This document shows, one piece after another, positions 37,187 through 44,796 of a stretch of DNA of 44,796 bases. Both the position numbers and the translations under genes were made by a program. The notes beneath the pieces are model-generated. The model saw only the letters and a list, made by a program, of their open reading frames with translations, searched no databases and was not told where the DNA came from. The stretch is from Thiomicrospira cyclica (GTDB lineage: Bacteria; Pseudomonadota; Gammaproteobacteria; Thiomicrospirales; Thiomicrospiraceae), in NCBI GenBank assembly GCA_022736205.1, contig DZAT01000010.1, positions 1-44,796 of the forward strand. The letters run 5' to 3'. How positions within the stretch are numbered: position 1 is the first letter of the stretch; the number at the start of each line of letters is the position of its first letter.

Positions 37187-38530
37187 ATGGAAATCATCGG
37201 TCTCTTTCCAACCTGGTACGAACCAGGGGTAGGCAGTGGTTGGGTGGTAGGTATTATGTCTACCATTCACGTGCTTTTCTCGCATACTTCGGTGGGCGCG
37301 TCAGTGTTTTTTATGATCTTGGCAACCATTGCCTACCGTCAAAACAAGCCAGAGTTATTAGAGTTTGTGAAGCGGTATGGTCTTTTCTTATTGGTTTTTT
37401 CTTACATTTTAGGGTCGATTACAGGACCAGGGATTTGGTTTTCGACCACGGTTGCCAGTCCACGTGGTATTTCTGCTCTCATTCACACATTTGTCTGGAA
37501 GTGGGCAACAGAATGGGTTTTCTTTATGATCGAAGTCGTTGGTGTGTATGCCGTGGTGTATTTGGTCGGTAAAATCGATCAGCGCACACATTTACGCATT
37601 ACCGTGATTTTGGGCTTGGCTTCTTATGCCACCATGCTCATTATTTTGGGCATCTTATCGTTCATGATGTGGCCAGGTAAGCCAGAATGGTTTACAGAAG
37701 GCGGCTATTTGAATGGCTTCTATGGTGCGAATACCTTTGCTCAGTTATCGATGCGCACTATGTTTATGCTATCCGTTACTGCGGTCGTTGGTAGTATTGT
37801 AACTGCTGGTTTTACCGATCTTGAATTCCGTCGCAAAATGAATCGTTGGTTAGCAACATTCGGTATTGTGGGGGTAATTGTTGGTGGTGCCTTGTTCCAG
37901 TGGTATTTAGCAACCTTGCCTAATTACGCGCATTTGATCATGGAAAATCGTTTACCAGAATGGTTTGCGCCAAGTTTATATGCCACTTTGGGCGGTATGT
38001 TGGTGTATTTTATTGCCATGCTGGTGACGCCACGGTTAATTACAACCGTTGTGGCTTCGGTGGCGACGGTGTCTATCCTGATCTTCGGTTTGTGGCCTGA
38101 AGAAGTGGCACGTGAATCGATTCGTAAGCCTTTTGTTGCGGGTCAGTATGTTTACTCGAATCAAATCATTGCGCGCGATGTGCCTGGGTTAGGCATTAAA
38201 AGCGAATTGCCGCTAATCGAAGACAAGGGTATTTTGAAAACACACATTTTCATTCCCGAAAATCTACGCACGATCACGGATAACAATAAAGTCGAAGTTG
38301 GTCAGACATTAGCAATGATTTTATGTAGTAATTGTCATAGTTTAACCGCAACAGGCATCCGCCCGATGGTGAATTATTTTGGTGGTAATACCAATGTAGT
38401 TGAGATTAAAGGCTATTTACTGGGTGCGTTAGCGACAGGCAATACCTTGTATATGCCACAAATTCCTTTAAAAGATGACGAGGCTGAAGCCTTGGCTGCT
38501 TACTTGACAACACTAGGAGGAACACACTAA
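37187..38530 (+). CDS. Cytochrome bd-like oxidoreductase subunit I with C-terminal haem c domain
   Basis: This 447-residue protein has about eight membrane helices (roughly residues 17-300) that follow the subunit I (CydA) pattern distantly. Candidate haem ligands are H28/H33 in the first helix, H100, and an Glu pair E109/E116 in WATEWVFFMIE; SITGPGIWF resembles the CydA second-helix turn. The canonical Q-loop and GRQPW block are not seen. After the last helix a periplasmic tail carries one c-type haem site, CSNCH (380-384), and a likely Met ligand (M423). A GGAG site precedes ATG 37187. The operon context suggests electron exchange with cytochrome c. Whether it reduces oxygen, or works towards quinone, cannot be told from sequence. 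Confidence 0.75.
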   Translation: MEIIGLFPTWYEPGVGSGWVVGIMSTIHVLFSHTSVGASVFFMILATIAYRQNKPELLEFVKRYGLFLLVFSYILGSITGPGIWFSTTVASPRGISALIHTFVWKWATEWVFFMIEVVGVYAVVYLVGKIDQRTHLRITVILGLASYATMLIILGILSFMMWPGKPEWFTEGGYLNGFYGANTFAQLSMRTMFMLSVTAVVGSIVTAGFTDLEFRRKMNRWLATFGIVGVIVGGALFQWYLATLPNYAHLIMENRLPEWFAPSLYATLGGMLVYFIAMLVTPRLITTVVASVATVSILIFGLWPEEVARESIRKPFVAGQYVYSNQIIARDVPGLGIKSELPLIEDKGILKTHIFIPENLRTITDNNKVEVGQTLAMILCSNCHSLTATGIRPMVNYFGGNTNVVEIKGYLLGALATGNTLYMPQIPLKDDEAEALAAYLTTLGGTH

Positions 38531-39768
38531 TGGATGTTCAAGCTTTATATGCACTACGTGATGTAGCGGGCGTGCCAACACATCCCGTGGTGTTTTTAAT
38601 TTTAGGCGTTGTCACTTGGGCATTGCATATTGCAGCTGTTCAGGTGATGTTAGGTGCATCTGCATTAACTTTATGGGGTGCGTTGAGTCAAGATACGCAA
38701 CGCCGTCGTTTGGCACAGTCAATGTTGCCTGTCTCTAAGTTCATGTTATCGTTAGCGGTATTCTTGGGCGTTGCGCCACTACTATTTGTGCAGGTGATTT
38801 ACGATCCGTTTTGGTATACCTCTAACGTGTTGTCGGCATGGTGGGTGATTGGGTTCATTATCATTCTGACAGTTGCAGCTTTGCTGAATATGTTTTTCTA
38901 TAACCAAAATCATGATTTGGGCAAAACGCGTAAAACTGTTTGTCCAGGTTCATTGCTGATGTCAATTGCATTATTACTGGTTGTTGGGTTTATTATGCAT
39001 GTATTGACCTATCAAATGTTGCTGCCAGAGCAATGGATGAGCTGGTACGCGCCTAATGGTCATATCGATGCTTCGGGTCAGACGTTACATGCTTATAGTT
39101 TGTCGCGCTTCTTATTCTTTATTAGCTTAAGTGCGCCTGTTGTCGGTGCCGTTTTGGTGGGGTATCAGCGTTACTATCGTCCACGCTTGGATGATGAAAC
39201 TGCCAATATGACCGCTGAGTATTTAGATTGGGTTGGTCAGTTGGGCATGAAACTCATTACCTTTGGTGGTGTGGTGAGTGTTGGCTTTGGTGCTTGGTGG
39301 ATGTTGAGCTTGCCAGAAAACATGACCTTTTTTGCTGGGTCAATCTGGATGTGGATTAGCTTGGTGAGTATGTTGTTATTCGTTGCTTTTGCACAGTGGG
39401 TGCGTGGCAAGATGAATACGGGCTGGGCTTATGCTGTATTGCCTGTTGGTGCGCTATTGCTCATCATTTTAGCGATTGCTAAGGAAGCTTTGCGCTGGGG
39501 TATTCTTTATGGGGTGCATGGTTATGATGCGATGGACTATACCATCAATATGGATTGGTATAGCACGATTATGTTCTTTGTCACTTTCTTGGTAATTGGT
39601 GGTTTGGTCATGACCTATATCACCTTGGTTGCTTGGCACGCAGGGCAAACGAATGGCGTATACACACCAACCGAGGGGATTACCAAAATTGGTCGTTATG
39701 CGCTGTGGTCGATTGTGCTGTTTATGGTGCAGTTCTTTGGTATTGGTTTCTATGTGTGGTTGCGATAA
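38530..39768 (+). CDS. Ten-helix membrane subunit partnering the bd-like protein
   Basis: This 412-residue protein has about ten hydrophobic helices and almost no soluble domain. Conserved-looking histidines fall in or next to helices (TWALHIAAV, NQNHDL, IMHVLTYQ, LHAYSLSRF) and may bind haem or line a channel. It is not a clear CydB by motif. The start overlaps the subunit I stop by one base (TAATG) behind AGGAGG, so the two are made in step and probably form one complex. No signal peptide beyond the first helix. Confidence 0.7.
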   Translation: MDVQALYALRDVAGVPTHPVVFLILGVVTWALHIAAVQVMLGASALTLWGALSQDTQRRRLAQSMLPVSKFMLSLAVFLGVAPLLFVQVIYDPFWYTSNVLSAWWVIGFIIILTVAALLNMFFYNQNHDLGKTRKTVCPGSLLMSIALLLVVGFIMHVLTYQMLLPEQWMSWYAPNGHIDASGQTLHAYSLSRFLFFISLSAPVVGAVLVGYQRYYRPRLDDETANMTAEYLDWVGQLGMKLITFGGVVSVGFGAWWMLSLPENMTFFAGSIWMWISLVSMLLFVAFAQWVRGKMNTGWAYAVLPVGALLLIILAIAKEALRWGILYGVHGYDAMDYTINMDWYSTIMFFVTFLVIGGLVMTYITLVAWHAGQTNGVYTPTEGITKIGRYALWSIVLFMVQFFGIGFYVWLR

Positions 39769-39778
39769 GGAGAACAAA

Positions 39779-40078
39779 ATGAAAAAAGCATTAATTCCTA
39801 TCGTGTTGGGTTTGTTTGCAGAATCAGTACTTGCAGCACCCATGGCGGGCGAGATGGCGGCACAAAGTTGTGCTGCTTGTCATGGCACACAAGGTAAGTT
39901 GTCTGCAGAGTCTTACCCAGAATTGGCAGCGATGCCAAAGCAGCAGTTCATTCAAGCAATGAGTGATTTTAAATCGGGTAAACGTGCTTCCACGCTGATG
40001 AGTAGGGTTGTAGAGGGGTTTACAGCCGAAGAAATTGCGGAAATGGCAGACTATTTTGCCGCGCAAAAACTGGATTGA
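39779..40078 (+). CDS. Small periplasmic monohaem cytochrome c
   Basis: This 99-residue protein has a signal peptide (KKALIPIVLGLFAESVLAA) and a single CAACH haem c site (residues 31-35) with a candidate Met ligand in TLMSRVVEGF. The size fits a class I electron carrier like those in c4/c5-type or FccA half domains. AAGGAG lies just before the ATG, 10 nt after the membrane subunit. It is well placed to carry electrons between the flavoprotein and the haem c tail of subunit I. Confidence 0.88.
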   Translation: MKKALIPIVLGLFAESVLAAPMAGEMAAQSCAACHGTQGKLSAESYPELAAMPKQQFIQAMSDFKSGKRASTLMSRVVEGFTAEEIAEMADYFAAQKLD

Positions 40079-40089
40079 GGAGCAGAATT

Positions 40090-41430
40090 ATGATGAATCG
40101 TCGTCAATTTTTGACAATGGCTGCTATGAGTGCAGCAGCCCTTGCGTTGCCAACGCGCACCTTATTTGCTGCCGCTCAGCCTCATGTTGTGGTTTTGGGT
40201 GGTGGTGTTGGTGGTGCGACTTTTGCTAAGTATCTCAAACTTGCAGATGCTAATATTCGTGTCACTGTCATTGAGAAAAATCGTATCTATATTCGACCCT
40301 ATGGTAGCACCGAAGTGATTACAGGTCATATTGGCATGCGTGATCTAGAAGTAACCTACGATGATTTTGCTAAAAAGTACGGCATCAATTTTATTTTTGA
40401 TACGGTTACGGGTGGTGATCTCGACAAGAAAGTACTTCGACTATCTGGCGGAAAAGAGGTTGCATACGATAAATTGGTTGTGTCTCCTGGCATTGAAGTC
40501 ATGTACGACAAGGTTGCTGGTTACTCGGAAACGATCGCCAATACGCAGATTCCCAGTGGCTGGATTCCAGGAAATCAAACACAATTATTAGCAGACCAGC
40601 TTAAAGCCATGCCACAAGGTGGTACTTTTGTGATGGTTGCGCCTCCCAATCCCTATCGTTGCCCACCTGGACCCTACGAGCGTTTAGCATTGGTAACAGA
40701 GTGGTGTGCCAAGCATAATCCAACAGCAAAAATTATTGGCTTAGATCCTAAAAACGAGTTTGTTACAGACAAAAATATGTTGTTAGGGTGGAATCGTCTT
40801 TATAACTTCAATATTCCAGAAGAGTTTATGAAAGGCATGCCAAGTGATGTTAAGCATCATATGGTTCCTTCGCAATTAGAGTGGATAAGGGCTAAAGATG
40901 GCGGTAAAGTGAAGTCAATTGATGCCAAAACCAAAACAGTGACCTTTGAAGGCGGTAGCATTAAGGCTGATGTGCTGAACATTATCCCACCACAGCGTGT
41001 GGGTAAAATTGCGCAAGACTTGGGTTTGAGTGATGACAAAGGTTGGTGTCCAGTTAACTTAACAGATTTTGCTTCAAATCATTTCAAAGATGTGTATGTG
41101 TTAGGGGATGCGACGCATGGCGGTATGGCACCTAAATCTGGTTTTTCGGCAAACAGTCAAGCGAAAGTGACCGCGATGGCAGTGATTGATGCCTTGGCAG
41201 GTCGTGAGCCTAATGAAAATCCAGTCTGGGAGAATACGTGTTACGCGCTCGCAGGTAGTGATTACGGTTTGTTTGTTGCTGACGTTTTCCGTTTGAAAGA
41301 AGGGAATGTGATGTATCGCGTTAATCCTGATCGTTATCCTTCGTTACATCAAACCCCTGCACAAATTCGTTTGGGTGCGGTTTATCAGCAGACTTGGATG
41401 CGTGCATTTACGCAAGATTGTTTTGCATAA
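40090..41430 (+). CDS. fccB: Flavocytochrome c sulfide dehydrogenase, flavoprotein subunit
   Basis: FccB oxidises sulfide in the periplasm with covalently bound FAD and passes electrons to cytochrome c. The 446-residue protein has a Tat signal (NRRQFLTMAAMSAAALAL), the FAD loop VVVLGGGVGGATFAKYL, and the two redox-active cysteines: C191 in NPYRCPPGPYERL and C384 in ENTCYALAG. It also has VYVLGDATHGGMAPKSGFSANSQAK. A GAGGAG site precedes ATG 40090, which overlaps nothing and starts 12 nt after the cytochrome gene. The length is close to known FccB proteins. Its position inside the bd-like operon is unusual; fccB usually pairs only with fccA. Confidence 0.93.
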   Translation: MMNRRQFLTMAAMSAAALALPTRTLFAAAQPHVVVLGGGVGGATFAKYLKLADANIRVTVIEKNRIYIRPYGSTEVITGHIGMRDLEVTYDDFAKKYGINFIFDTVTGGDLDKKVLRLSGGKEVAYDKLVVSPGIEVMYDKVAGYSETIANTQIPSGWIPGNQTQLLADQLKAMPQGGTFVMVAPPNPYRCPPGPYERLALVTEWCAKHNPTAKIIGLDPKNEFVTDKNMLLGWNRLYNFNIPEEFMKGMPSDVKHHMVPSQLEWIRAKDGGKVKSIDAKTKTVTFEGGSIKADVLNIIPPQRVGKIAQDLGLSDDKGWCPVNLTDFASNHFKDVYVLGDATHGGMAPKSGFSANSQAKVTAMAVIDALAGREPNENPVWENTCYALAGSDYGLFVADVFRLKEGNVMYRVNPDRYPSLHQTPAQIRLGAVYQQTWMRAFTQDCFA

Positions 41431-41442
41431 GGAGCTAATACA

Positions 41443-42165
41443 ATGACATTATGTAAAAAAACAGCTTTGGTTGCCTTGGGTGTGATTGTTTCATTGTCCG
41501 CATTAGCCGACTCAGATGGTCATTCGGCAGCACCATGGACGGTTAAAGATTTGCATGCCAATTTAGCCTCGATGCCTGTAGGTGATGTTGCGCGTGGTGA
41601 AAAACTCAATGCCGATATGATGTGCGCTAGTTGTCATGGTGAGGGAGGGCAAGCCTTATCACGCAACTGGCCATCGACTGCAGGTCAGCGAACCAGTTAT
41701 ACCTACAAAACCTTACAAGACTATGCTGAGGGACGTTTTGTAAAGCATCAAGGTGCAGAAGCAATGGCGGCACTTTCTGCGATGCTTACGCAACAAGACA
41801 TGGCAGATTTGGCTGTTTATTATGCTAATAAAAATTTACCGACCGCCAGTGTTCAACTCGCATTGAGTGACGATGCCTATCGTCAGACAGATTATTTAGT
41901 ACGCCAAGGCGATGTTAAGCGATTGATTACACCGTGTGCCAGTTGTCACGGTGTGAAAGGCGAGGGTGGTATTAATGAAACCCCTGCTTTGGCAGGTCAA
42001 GAAGCCTATATTTTTGAGCGTAGCATGCAAAGCTATAAGCAAGGCGTTAGAGAAAGCGACGTTCATTCAGCCATGCGTCAAATTGCACGTCAGTTAAGCG
42101 ACGGTGAGATTGAGCAATTGGCAGCCTATTACGCAACGTTACCTAAATCGAATAGCACAAGGTAA
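41443..42165 (+). CDS. Dihaem cytochrome c, FccA-like/c4-like
   Basis: This 240-residue protein has a signal peptide (LVALGVIVSLSALA) and two class I haem c domains with CASCH sites at 61-65 and 165-169. Each is followed by a distal Met region (e.g. ALSAMLTQQDMADLAVYY and SAMRQIARQLSDGEIEQLAAYY). The pattern resembles c4 cytochromes and dihaem FccA, the cytochrome subunit of FCSD. It is last in the operon, 13 nt after fccB behind AAGGAG, and is the likely direct acceptor from the flavoprotein. Confidence 0.88.
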   Translation: MTLCKKTALVALGVIVSLSALADSDGHSAAPWTVKDLHANLASMPVGDVARGEKLNADMMCASCHGEGGQALSRNWPSTAGQRTSYTYKTLQDYAEGRFVKHQGAEAMAALSAMLTQQDMADLAVYYANKNLPTASVQLALSDDAYRQTDYLVRQGDVKRLITPCASCHGVKGEGGINETPALAGQEAYIFERSMQSYKQGVRESDVHSAMRQIARQLSDGEIEQLAAYYATLPKSNSTR

Positions 42166-42210
42166 CCTGATTCGTTTTCCTCAGTTGGTTAAAACCAACA
42201 ATCCCCTGTT

Positions 42211-42232
42211 CCCCGCGCAAGCGGGGTTTTTT
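42211..42232 (+). terminator. Intrinsic terminator of the bd-like/FCSD operon
   Basis: CCCCGC-GCAA-GCGGGG followed by six T, 45 bp after the dihaem cytochrome gene. The following 195 bp up to the chemoreceptor gene are AT-rich and hold no gene. Confidence 0.92.
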
Positions 42233-42427
42233 ATGCACCATCATATAAATACAGCCATAAAAAAATATAATGACTTGGTATTCAAAAAATGCGTTTATCA
42301 TCAACTATCTTGAACACTAGATTAAATTAGTTTATGGCATAGTGCCTGTCGAGTTACATTTAATGCAACTTATTGAACACAATAACATTATTATAAAAAA
42401 ATACGTACTTTTTGAAAAAGGAAAATT

Positions 42428-44605
42428 ATGACCATTCAAAATAAACTTTGGCTAATGACGTTGGTATCTTTAGCAGCTTTAGGCGGTGTATTCAGCTCAG
42501 GAAAAATGGGAATCGATTCATGTCAAGTAAATTTTGATCAGGTCGTGGACGAACGTGTGCCTAAAATGGTTGAGTTACAAGGTCTCAACTTACGTACTGC
42601 TCAAGCGCAGTCAGATGTACGCGAATATGTCTTGGTTAAAGATAGCGAACAGCGTGCGGAGATCGAAAAACGCATTCAAGGCTATCGCAGTCTTAATAAA
42701 ACAGCCTATCAGTTTATTGAAACACACACAACCAGCGCACAAGGGCGAATCTATTATGATGCGGTGATCAACGCGCGTGCCGCTGTTGTTAAAAATAATG
42801 ATGAGGCAATGGCATTAATTAAGTCTGGAAAAGATGACGCAGCGATTGTCCTCATCACCAGTAAAACAGCAACAGATCAAAATGCATTGTTTCGCCAAAG
42901 CTTACAAAAATTTGTTGACTATCAAATAGATCAAACGAAAAAAGCATCAGTTAAAGCCATAGAAGACAGTAATCAGTCCAACTATTGGATGATACTGATT
43001 TCGTTGTTAGCGACACTGCTGTTAATAACCATTGCTGTTTTGGTTATGAAGGGCGTTTTAGCATCGATTAAGGCAATTGTTAACCGCGTGGGCGATGTGG
43101 CACAGAATATGTCTTTTAACGTTCGTTTACCCGTCAGTCACGATGAGTTAGGGGCGATTTCAGTCGGCTTTAATGACATGCTTGAAGGGGTCGAAAAATC
43201 AGTTGCTGATATTAACCGTGTTACATATGGATTGGCTGTGGGTGATTTTAGTCAACGCATTACGGACAGTTATACAGGTGATTTAGCCATGCTTAAAACC
43301 ACCGTCAATACCTCAGTTGATAATATTGCAACGGTAATGCATCATTTAACGCAAACCACTTCGGCATTGCAGTCGGGTCAGTTTTCTCATGACGTACAAG
43401 TCAATTGTTCGGGCGAATATGGAAAAATGCTTAACGATTTAGAACAGACCATGTCAACACTCAACCAGATCATTAATGAAATTAATGAGGTTATGCAGCA
43501 AGTGAGTATGGGCGTATTTGAAAAACGTATTCGTAGCGCTGCTCAAGGCGATTTAGCGCAAATGACCGCAGCAATTAATAAGACGATTGATGATTTAGAC
43601 AAACTAACTGCTGCTTTGGTTGCAATGGCAAATGCTCAACAAAAAGGTGATATGACCATGACCTTAACAGGTCAGTTCCAAGGTCGCCTTAAAGATTTGC
43701 AAGAGGCACGTAGTGCATCTACTGCTAAAATGAAAGAAGTTATTCAAATTTCCATTGCAGCAGCCGATGTTGTTAGTTCAGCAGCAACTCAAGTATCTCA
43801 GGGCGCAGCCGACTTATCGAGTCGCGTGCAAGAGCAAGCGTCAGCTCTGGAAGAAACCAGTGCAACCATGAATGAAATGGCTCAGGCGGTGCAAGAAAAT
43901 ACAACGAATGCCCGTAAAGTTGCTGAATTGGCAAAACAAGTACAACACAAGTCGGGTGACGGTGTTGCGGTCATGCAACAAACCATCACCGCTATGCAGT
44001 CTATTCGTGAATCGAGCTATCGTATTTCAGATATTGTGACATTGATTGATAGCATTGCTTTTCAAACCAATCTATTGGCACTGAATGCAGCAGTAGAAGC
44101 CGCACGTGCAGGTGAGCACGGACGAGGCTTTGCTGTGGTTGCCAGCGAAGTGCGTGCGTTAGCAGGCAAGTCTGCTGATGCAGCAAAAGATATTAAAAGT
44201 TTAATTAATGACAGTGTTAGTCGTATTGAAAACGGAACACAATTGGCAGATAAGTCGGGAGAAGTGCTTAATGAAATCAGTGACTCCGTTAAACAAGTTG
44301 CGGGGATGATTGATGCCATTGCTAACGCTTCTAATGCACAAAGTAATGGTATTGGTCAGGTACACAATGCCATTAACGATATCGATCGTGTGACACAAGA
44401 AAACGCGTCTTTGGTCGAAGAAACCAATGCGGCAGCATACAGTCTTGGTAAAGAAGCGGCTCAATTGCGAGAAGCAATGTCATTTTTTAACACAGGCACG
44501 CCAATACTATCGAATACATCAAATAGGCATGTTAAGCCAGCCACGTCATCTCAAAGAGCTTTATTGCCTAAACCGCAAACACCAGAAGACTGGAGTGATT
44601 TTTAA
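42428..44605 (+). CDS. Methyl-accepting chemotaxis protein with several HAMP units
   Basis: This 725-residue receptor has a first membrane helix (residues 8-25), a periplasmic four-helix-bundle sensor (MGIDSCQVNFDQVVDERVPKM... to about 185), and a second helix (about 187-210). A string of HAMP-like units (about 210-430; repeats such as VGDFSQRITDSYTGDLAML and MGVFEKRIRSAAQGDLAQM) comes before the signalling domain. The tip FQTNLLALNAAVEAARAGEHGRG is complete. The final DWSDF resembles the xWxxF CheR-binding pentapeptide. The signalling half is very similar to the frameshifted receptor at 31994-34556, but the sensor differs. The ligand is unknown. AAGGAAA precedes the ATG. Confidence 0.95.
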   Translation: MTIQNKLWLMTLVSLAALGGVFSSGKMGIDSCQVNFDQVVDERVPKMVELQGLNLRTAQAQSDVREYVLVKDSEQRAEIEKRIQGYRSLNKTAYQFIETHTTSAQGRIYYDAVINARAAVVKNNDEAMALIKSGKDDAAIVLITSKTATDQNALFRQSLQKFVDYQIDQTKKASVKAIEDSNQSNYWMILISLLATLLLITIAVLVMKGVLASIKAIVNRVGDVAQNMSFNVRLPVSHDELGAISVGFNDMLEGVEKSVADINRVTYGLAVGDFSQRITDSYTGDLAMLKTTVNTSVDNIATVMHHLTQTTSALQSGQFSHDVQVNCSGEYGKMLNDLEQTMSTLNQIINEINEVMQQVSMGVFEKRIRSAAQGDLAQMTAAINKTIDDLDKLTAALVAMANAQQKGDMTMTLTGQFQGRLKDLQEARSASTAKMKEVIQISIAAADVVSSAATQVSQGAADLSSRVQEQASALEETSATMNEMAQAVQENTTNARKVAELAKQVQHKSGDGVAVMQQTITAMQSIRESSYRISDIVTLIDSIAFQTNLLALNAAVEAARAGEHGRGFAVVASEVRALAGKSADAAKDIKSLINDSVSRIENGTQLADKSGEVLNEISDSVKQVAGMIDAIANASNAQSNGIGQVHNAINDIDRVTQENASLVEETNAAAYSLGKEAAQLREAMSFFNTGTPILSNTSNRHVKPATSSQRALLPKPQTPEDWSDF

Positions 44606-44627
44606 TATTTTTCTGACTGTGCAATAC

Positions 44628-44656
44628 AAAAAAACCGCTGTAAACAGCGGTTTTTT
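44628..44656 (+). terminator. Intrinsic terminator after the chemoreceptor gene
   Basis: AAAAAACCGCTG pairs with CAGCGGTTTTTT around TAAA, ending in a T-run, 25 bp after the stop codon. The remaining 140 bp to the window edge are AT-rich without a gene. Confidence 0.92.
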
Positions 44657-44796
44657 GTTTTCGTTAGACCTGATATGTATTGTCTATGTGGCTTACTTTT
44701 AGAGCATAAAGTTACAAATAAAGACAATTTTATTTTTTTGGTGTTAATCAGCGTGCAAAAATGACCACTTTATAGGGTAAAACAGCGTCCAATTTT

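Noticed and set aside
37174-37572. 132-aa open frame at the start of the bd-like gene
   Set aside because: It is an out-of-frame shadow of the membrane subunit, with atypical Cys/Trp/Arg-rich composition and no ribosome-binding site of its own.
42104-42313. 69-aa open frame after the dihaem cytochrome gene
   Set aside because: It overlaps the cytochrome gene out of frame and reads through the terminator hairpin.

Overview
The window looks like a chromosomal segment of a sulfur-oxidising gammaproteobacterium of fairly low GC content. The evidence is a type I sulfide:quinone oxidoreductase close to the Acidithiobacillus ferrooxidans enzyme, a flavocytochrome c sulfide dehydrogenase (FCSD) with c-type cytochromes, an NsrR/NnrS pair, NIT- and HAMP-type chemoreceptors, and housekeeping genes of gammaproteobacterial type (lptE, holA, murB, csiV-mfd). 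A Thiotrichales/Beggiatoa-like host is my guess; no rRNA or other taxonomic marker is present to prove it.

Layout. 1-5454: a type I restriction-modification operon (end of a probable hsdM, hsdS, hsdR). A two-gene zeta-toxin-like cassette sits exactly at the hsdS/hsdR junction and is bounded by a perfect 25-bp direct repeat. 5441-6664: an orphan gspF overlapping hsdR. 6749-9124 (minus): purM-purN-dcd, with a 68-bp palindromic repeat between purM and purN. 9260-15168: cysQ (plus), then mfd-csiV-murB (minus). 15351-16640: sqr, followed directly by a tandem 131-bp-period repeat. 17084-21283: leuS-lptE-holA. 21435-23699: proA and a PDC-like membrane protein of unknown role. 23718-25328 (minus): nadB.

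25600-29856 is a nitrogen-oxide block. A sigma-54-like promoter and a nitrate-type ANTAR two-hairpin antitermination leader precede cysG and a trpD2/ybiB-like gene. nnrS and the divergently regulated nsrR follow. 30164-31965: an RsbQ-like hydrolase with a PAS-GGDEF gene whose 3' end is broken. 31994-34556 (minus): a NIT-domain chemoreceptor split by a one-base frameshift. 34913-35726 (minus): a response regulator and sufE. 35826-36845: a Tat-exported metallo-beta-lactamase-fold protein.

37187-42165 is the most striking part. It is a tight five-gene operon encoding a cytochrome bd-like membrane subunit with a C-terminal haem c domain, a 10-helix membrane partner, a small monohaem cytochrome c, a Tat-exported FCSD flavoprotein and a dihaem cytochrome c. 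The arrangement suggests a dedicated electron path between periplasmic sulfide oxidation and a bd-like membrane complex. A second chemoreceptor (42428-44605) closes the window.
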